The position numbers and the translations under genes are program-made. From Massilia sp. (GTDB taxonomy: Bacteria > Pseudomonadota > Gammaproteobacteria > Burkholderiales > Burkholderiaceae_D), in assembly GCA_028292765.1 (NCBI GenBank), contig JAQGLR010000515.1, forward strand, positions 1-40,392: a DNA stretch of 40,392 nt, in the 5' to 3' direction. The notes below the pieces were generated by a model. That model made no database searches. It worked only from the letters and a program-made list of their open reading frames with translations, and was not told where the DNA came from. Below are positions 36,242 to 40,392 of the stretch, one piece after another; position 1 is the stretch's first letter; each line of letters begins with the position of its first letter.

Positions 36242-39200
36242 ATGTTCCAGAAACTCATCGAACTTGCCATCGCCCGCCGCTGGCTCGTCATCTTTGTCGC
36301 CGCCTGCCTTGGCGCCTCCGGACTCTACAGCTATGGCCGCTTGCCAATCGACGCGGTTCCCGACATTACCAACGTCCAGGTGCAGATCAACACCGGCGCC
36401 GAAGCTTACTCGCCCCTCGAGGTGGAACAGCGCATCACCTTCCCGATCGAGACGGTGATGAACGGTCTGCCCGGGCTCGAGCAGACCCGCTCCCTTTCCA
36501 GGTACGGCCTGTCCCAGGTGACGGTGGTTTTCGAGGACGGCACCGACATCTATTTCGCACGCCAGCTCGTGAGCGAGCGCTTGCAGCAGGCGAAGGCCAG
36601 GCTGCCCGCGAACGTCGAACCGTCCATGGGACCGACCGCGACCGGCCTGGGCGAAATCTTCTACTGGACCGTGGAAACGAAGGAGGGGGCGCGCAAGCCG
36701 GACGGCAGTCTCTACACGCCGGCGGACCTGCGCGAGATCCAGGACTGGATCGTGGCGCCGCAATTGCGCAGCGTTGCCGGCGTCACAGAAGTCAACACCA
36801 TTGGCGGCTACCTGAAGGAATACCAGGTGGCGCCCGACATGGCCAGGCTGTCCGCGCACGGCCTGTCGCTCGCGACCCTGGTCAACGCCATCGACCGCAA
36901 TAACGCCAATGCAGGCGCCGGCTACATCGAGCGCGGCGGCGAACAGTTCGTCGTGCGCACCCCCGGCCAGGTCAAGTCGCTGGAGGAAATTGGCAATATC
37001 GTCCTCGATGTGGTCGAGGGTGCGCCGGTGCGGGTGCGCGATGTCGCCGACGTGCAGCTGGGGCGCGAATTGCGCACCGGCGCCGCCACCGAAAACGGGC
37101 GCGAAGTGGTGCTCGGCGCTGTCTTCATGCTCATTGGCGAGAACAGCCGCGCCGTGGCGGAAGCGGCGCGGCTGAAGCTTGAAGAGGTCAACCGTTCGCT
37201 TCCCGCCGGCGTGCAGGCGCTGCCGGTGTATGACCGCTCGGTCCTGGTGAACAAGGCGATCGACACGGTGCGCACGAACCTTGTGGAAGGGGCCCTGCTG
37301 GTCATTGCGATCCTGTTCCTGTTCCTCGGTAACCTGCGCGCCGCGCTGATTACGGCGCTGGTGATTCCTTTGAGCATGCTGATGGTGTTCACCGGCATGG
37401 TGAACGCCGGGGTCAGCGCGAACCTGATGAGCCTTGGCGCACTCGATTTCGGCATCATCATCGATGGTGCGGTCGTCATCGTCGAGAACTGCATTCGACG
37501 TCTCGGCCTGGCGCAGAAGGCTGCAGGCCGGCTCTTGAGCCGCGAGGAACGGTTTGCCGAGCTTGCCGCAGCAGCGGCCGAGACCCGGCGTCCGCTGCTG
37601 TTCGGCCAGCTGATCATCATGACTGTCTACCTGCCCATCTTTGCGCTGTCGGGCGTGGAGGGCAAGATGTTCCACCCGATGGCCATTACGGTCGTGATGG
37701 CGCTCGTTGCGGCGATGATTCTGTCGGTGACCTTCGTGCCCGCTGCGGTTGCGATCTTCGTGAGCAAGGGAGTAACGGAGCATGAAAACAAGCTCATGCA
37801 CAAAGCGCGTGACCTGTACCAGCCGGTGCTCGATTGGGTGCTGCGTAACCGGCCGGTCGCGTTGGCCTTCGCGGCAGTGAGCGTTCTTTTATCCGGCATG
37901 CTGGCCACCCGGTTGGGAACCGAGTTCGCTCCCAACCTGAACGAAGGCGACCTCGCGGTGCTCACCATGCGCATTCCGGGCACCAGCCTCCAGCAGTCGG
38001 TCGCCATGCAGCAGCATCTGGAGGGCACGCTCCTGAAGCAGTTTCCCGAGATCGAGCGCATGTTTGCCCGCGTCGGCACCTCCGAGGTGGCAACCGACCC
38101 CATGCCGCCAAACGCCGCCGACAGCTACATCATGCTGCGCCCGCAGGATCAATGGCCGGCGCCGCGCAAGTCGCATGCGGAGCTCGTCGAAGCGATCACC
38201 GTGGCCGCCAACCGCGTTCCCGGCAATAACTACGAGTTCTCCCAGCCGATCCAGCTGCGCTTCAACGAACTGATCTCGGGTGTGCGCAGCGACATCGCCG
38301 TCAAGGTGTTCGGCGACGACACCGAAGCCATGACGGCTACAGCCCAGCAGATCGCCCAGGTGATGGGAAAGCTCCCTGGGGCGGCCGAGGTCAAGGTCGA
38401 GCAGACGGAAGGACTGCCGGCGCTCACGCTGACGGTCGACCGCATCAAGGCGGCGCGGTATGGCCTGAATGTCGCCGACGTGCAGGAGGCGTTTGGCACC
38501 CTCGTCGGCGGACGGGACGTCGGCATGGTGTTCGAAGGCGACCGGCGCTTCGCCATCACCGTGCGCCTGCCGGAAGGCCCGCGCAACGATATCGAGAGCC
38601 TCAGGCAACTGCCGATTTCGCTGCCGGCGCAAGATGGCCACTCAGCCAGTATTCCCCTGTCCGAGATTGCCACGCTGAGCTTCGTGCCGGAAGCGAACCA
38701 GATCAGCCGCGAGAACGGCAAGCGGCGGGTCGTGGTCACGGCCAACGTCAGGGGACGCGACCTGGGATCGTTCGTGACCGAGCTCAGGACCGCATTGGCG
38801 GCGGTAAAGCTGCCGGCCGGGACATGGCTTGGCCTCGGCGGACAGTTCGAAAACCTGCAGGCCGCGAGCCAGCGCCTGGGCCTGGTGGTCCCGGCGGCGC
38901 TGGCGATCGTGTTCGCCTTGCTGTACCTGATGTTTAACAGCGTCAAGGACGGGCTCCTGGTCTTTAGCGGCATCCCGTTCGCCATGACCGGCGGCGTACT
39001 CGCCCTCTGGCTGCGCGGTCTGCCGCTATCGATCTCGGCTGCGGTCGGTTTTATCGCGTTGTCGGGCGTCGCGGTACTCAATGGCCTGGTGATGGTCTCG
39101 TTCGTGCGTTCGCTGGTGGAGCAGGGCCATGCGCCGGAACAGGCCATGCGGGAAGGTGCGCAGGCACGGCTCAGGGCGGTCCTGATGACGGCGCTGGTCG

Positions 39201-39385
39201 CTTCCCTGGGATTCCTGCCGATGGCATTGGCGACGAGTACGGGAGCCGAGGTTCAGCGGCCCCTGGCTACCGTCGTCATCGGCGGGATCCTGTCGTCGAC
39301 GGCGCTGACGCTGTTGATTTTGCCAGCGTTGTACACATGGGCTCACCACGACAAAAAGCGCCTGCGATCGGGGGAAGTCCAATGA
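36242..39385 (+). CDS. czcA: CzcA-type heavy metal efflux RND transporter (HME1/2 class)
   Basis: TMH4 LGALDFGIIIDGAVVIVENCIRRL; YSPLEVEQRITFPIETVMNGLPGLEQTRSLSRYGLSQVTVVFEDGTDIYFARQLVSERLQ. Confidence 0.95.
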   Translation: MFQKLIELAIARRWLVIFVAACLGASGLYSYGRLPIDAVPDITNVQVQINTGAEAYSPLEVEQRITFPIETVMNGLPGLEQTRSLSRYGLSQVTVVFEDGTDIYFARQLVSERLQQAKARLPANVEPSMGPTATGLGEIFYWTVETKEGARKPDGSLYTPADLREIQDWIVAPQLRSVAGVTEVNTIGGYLKEYQVAPDMARLSAHGLSLATLVNAIDRNNANAGAGYIERGGEQFVVRTPGQVKSLEEIGNIVLDVVEGAPVRVRDVADVQLGRELRTGAATENGREVVLGAVFMLIGENSRAVAEAARLKLEEVNRSLPAGVQALPVYDRSVLVNKAIDTVRTNLVEGALLVIAILFLFLGNLRAALITALVIPLSMLMVFTGMVNAGVSANLMSLGALDFGIIIDGAVVIVENCIRRLGLAQKAAGRLLSREERFAELAAAAAETRRPLLFGQLIIMTVYLPIFALSGVEGKMFHPMAITVVMALVAAMILSVTFVPAAVAIFVSKGVTEHENKLMHKARDLYQPVLDWVLRNRPVALAFAAVSVLLSGMLATRLGTEFAPNLNEGDLAVLTMRIPGTSLQQSVAMQQHLEGTLLKQFPEIERMFARVGTSEVATDPMPPNAADSYIMLRPQDQWPAPRKSHAELVEAITVAANRVPGNNYEFSQPIQLRFNELISGVRSDIAVKVFGDDTEAMTATAQQIAQVMGKLPGAAEVKVEQTEGLPALTLTVDRIKAARYGLNVADVQEAFGTLVGGRDVGMVFEGDRRFAITVRLPEGPRNDIESLRQLPISLPAQDGHSASIPLSEIATLSFVPEANQISRENGKRRVVVTANVRGRDLGSFVTELRTALAAVKLPAGTWLGLGGQFENLQAASQRLGLVVPAALAIVFALLYLMFNSVKDGLLVFSGIPFAMTGGVLALWLRGLPLSISAAVGFIALSGVAVLNGLVMVSFVRSLVEQGHAPEQAMREGAQARLRAVLMTALVASLGFLPMALATSTGAEVQRPLATVVIGGILSSTALTLLILPALYTWAHHDKKRLRSGEVQ

Positions 39386-39525
39386 AAACGGCATTGCCGG
39401 CCACTGCGGGGCAGGCCGGCGTCGATCGCCTGCTGGCCATCATGGAGAAGGACCTGCGCCCGAACATGGTTCTTACTGGGGTGCGATCGGTGGGCGAAAT
39501 CGGCCCGCATTTGCTTGCCAGGTAA
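39382..39525 (+). pseudogene. lldD: C-terminal remnant of L-lactate dehydrogenase LldD (FMN-dependent alpha-hydroxy-acid dehydrogenase)
   Basis: ALPATAGQAGVDRLLAIMEKDLRPNMVLTGVRSVGEIGPHLLAR matches the LldD C-terminal pattern ALATAGQAGV-LL-LIEKE----M-LTG--SI-EI; overlaps czcA stop. Confidence 0.8.
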
Positions 39526-39602
39526 AAACCGCGCTTGATGTGATCAGAAGCGAACTGAGCCGCTCAGCTCCCCATGATCAGGAGGGTAGGGAGCAAAATT
39601 AG

Positions 39603-39629
39603 TGGTGCCCGGAGCCGGAATCGAATACG
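39603..39629 (-). repeat. Right copy of direct repeat; tRNA-Phe 3'-end-like fragment, putative att site
   Basis: tggtgcccggagccggaatcgaatacg; reverse strand TTCGATTCCGGCTCCGGGCACCA. Confidence 0.75.
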
Positions 39630-39754
39630 GCTGAGCTTTCCATAGGGAGAACGGGGCGCCTTTTGGAGATATTGAACAAAAAGTACCGCCAAATCTACCG
39701 CCAGGCGAGCTCGTGTCATCGGTTCGGTTCCGGGCACGCGAACGTGGTGCACCG

Positions 39755-39870
39755 TTACCCCTGTCCGTTGCGGCCCGAAATGATGCGTTCAACGCTCGCC
39801 GACGTGATCCGGCTGGTCCGGGAACCCAGCTTCACCAGCTCCAGGTCTCCTCTGGCTACCATTCGGTAAT
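39755..39870 (-). pseudogene. C-terminal remnant of HTH/AlpA-excisionase-like DNA-binding protein
   Basis: VHYRMVARGDLELVKLGSRTSRITSASVERIISGRNGQG*; shares YRMVARGDLxLVKLxSRxSR with the 7732-7860 remnant. Confidence 0.65.
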
Positions 39871-39939
39871 GAACCGCCCCGGGTTCCGTGGAGGCCGGTT
39901 GATGTGAGTCAGGCCGGTACGGCTTGACTGCTCAGTTAC

Positions 39940-40127
39940 GTGTAATAGGTTGCCTCAGCTTCGTTCGGTGGTACATAGCCGAGCGGTTCGAGCAAGCGAT
40001 GATGGTTGAATCAGGATTCCCACTCCATCGTGGCCAGCTCGACGGCTTCACGTGTCTTCTATGGAGCACGGCGATGGATCAGCTCCGCCTTGTAGGGCCC
40101 GTTGATGGTCTCGGTCAGGGCATTGAC
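39940..40127 (-). pseudogene. IS3-family transposase OrfB C-terminal remnant (with stops)
   Basis: Minus-strand NALTETINGPYKAELIHRRAP*KTREAVELATMEWES*FNHHRLLEPLGYVPPNEAEATYY; two in-frame stops where Trp is expected. Confidence 0.85.
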
Positions 40128-40136
40128 GCTCCTATG

Positions 40137-40392
40137 TCAAGGATTTCCCGCTGCTGCCCCTAAGTCTGCCAAAATGTACGGGTATAGCTCCCTGATGACA
40201 TACCGTTTCAGGCAGCGATGGATTTCCTTGTTCGACATGCCCTCCATCGTTCTTTTCTCTACATACGCAAGCGTGCGCGGCTCGCTCCGCATCCTAACCA
40301 TGGCGATGGTCCACAACGCATTGTTCGCTTGGCGGTTGCCACCTCGATTCAATCGGTGGCGTATTGTCTTACCAGAGGAAGCCGGGGAGCGG
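40137..40392 (-). mobile_element. IS110-family transposase, C-terminal part (runs off window end)
   Basis: Minus-strand SSGKTIRHRLNRGGNRQANNALWTIAMVRMRSEPRTLAYVEKRTMEGMSNKEIHRCLKRYVIRELYPYI. Confidence 0.88.

Noticed and set aside
36191-37801. 536-aa minus-strand ORF
   Set aside because: Entirely antisense to czcA; His/Arg/Asp-rich low-complexity composition typical of antisense frames in high-GC genes.
39526-39602. Regulatory dyad CTGAG-CCG-CTCAG near the right repeat
   Set aside because: Only 5-bp arms; not distinguishable from background.

Overview
High-GC window, probably betaproteobacterial (Oxalobacteraceae/Massilia-like; inferred from gene content only). Left part (1-~7.6 kb): protocatechuate/4-hydroxybenzoate catabolism: pcaC (partial), pcaB, pcaG and pcaH on the minus strand; a divergent IclR-type PcaR/PcaU regulator with a palindromic operator; a decayed AraC-type pobR; an intact pobA; an SDR; and a Bug/TTT solute-binding protein. 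Middle (~7.7-39.6 kb): a dense metal-resistance block. It holds a CusCBA-type RND system with two PepSY proteins (one fused to a ferredoxin/FNR reductase), a second HME-RND system of a different class with unusual accessory proteins, a periplasmic copper module (CopC, CopD, CusF, DUF411, multicopper oxidase, orphan TolC), a decayed P-type ATPase N-terminus behind an intact MerR-type promoter, a CadR/PbrR-type regulator with a divergent CDF transporter, and czcI-czcCBA. Right end: an lldD C-terminal remnant, an HTH remnant, a decayed IS3-family transposase and a partial IS110-family transposase. The main structural observation is a 27-bp direct repeat (one mismatch) resembling the 3' end of a tRNA-Phe gene at 7678-7704 and 39603-39629. 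Both copies lie next to remnants of the same HTH/excisionase-like gene and bracket the whole metal block, suggesting a ~32-kb genomic island. The best candidates for under-described biology are the PepSY-[2Fe-2S]-FNR fusion linked to the Cus pump, and the second RND system with its [12 protein letters not shown]-motif partner proteins.
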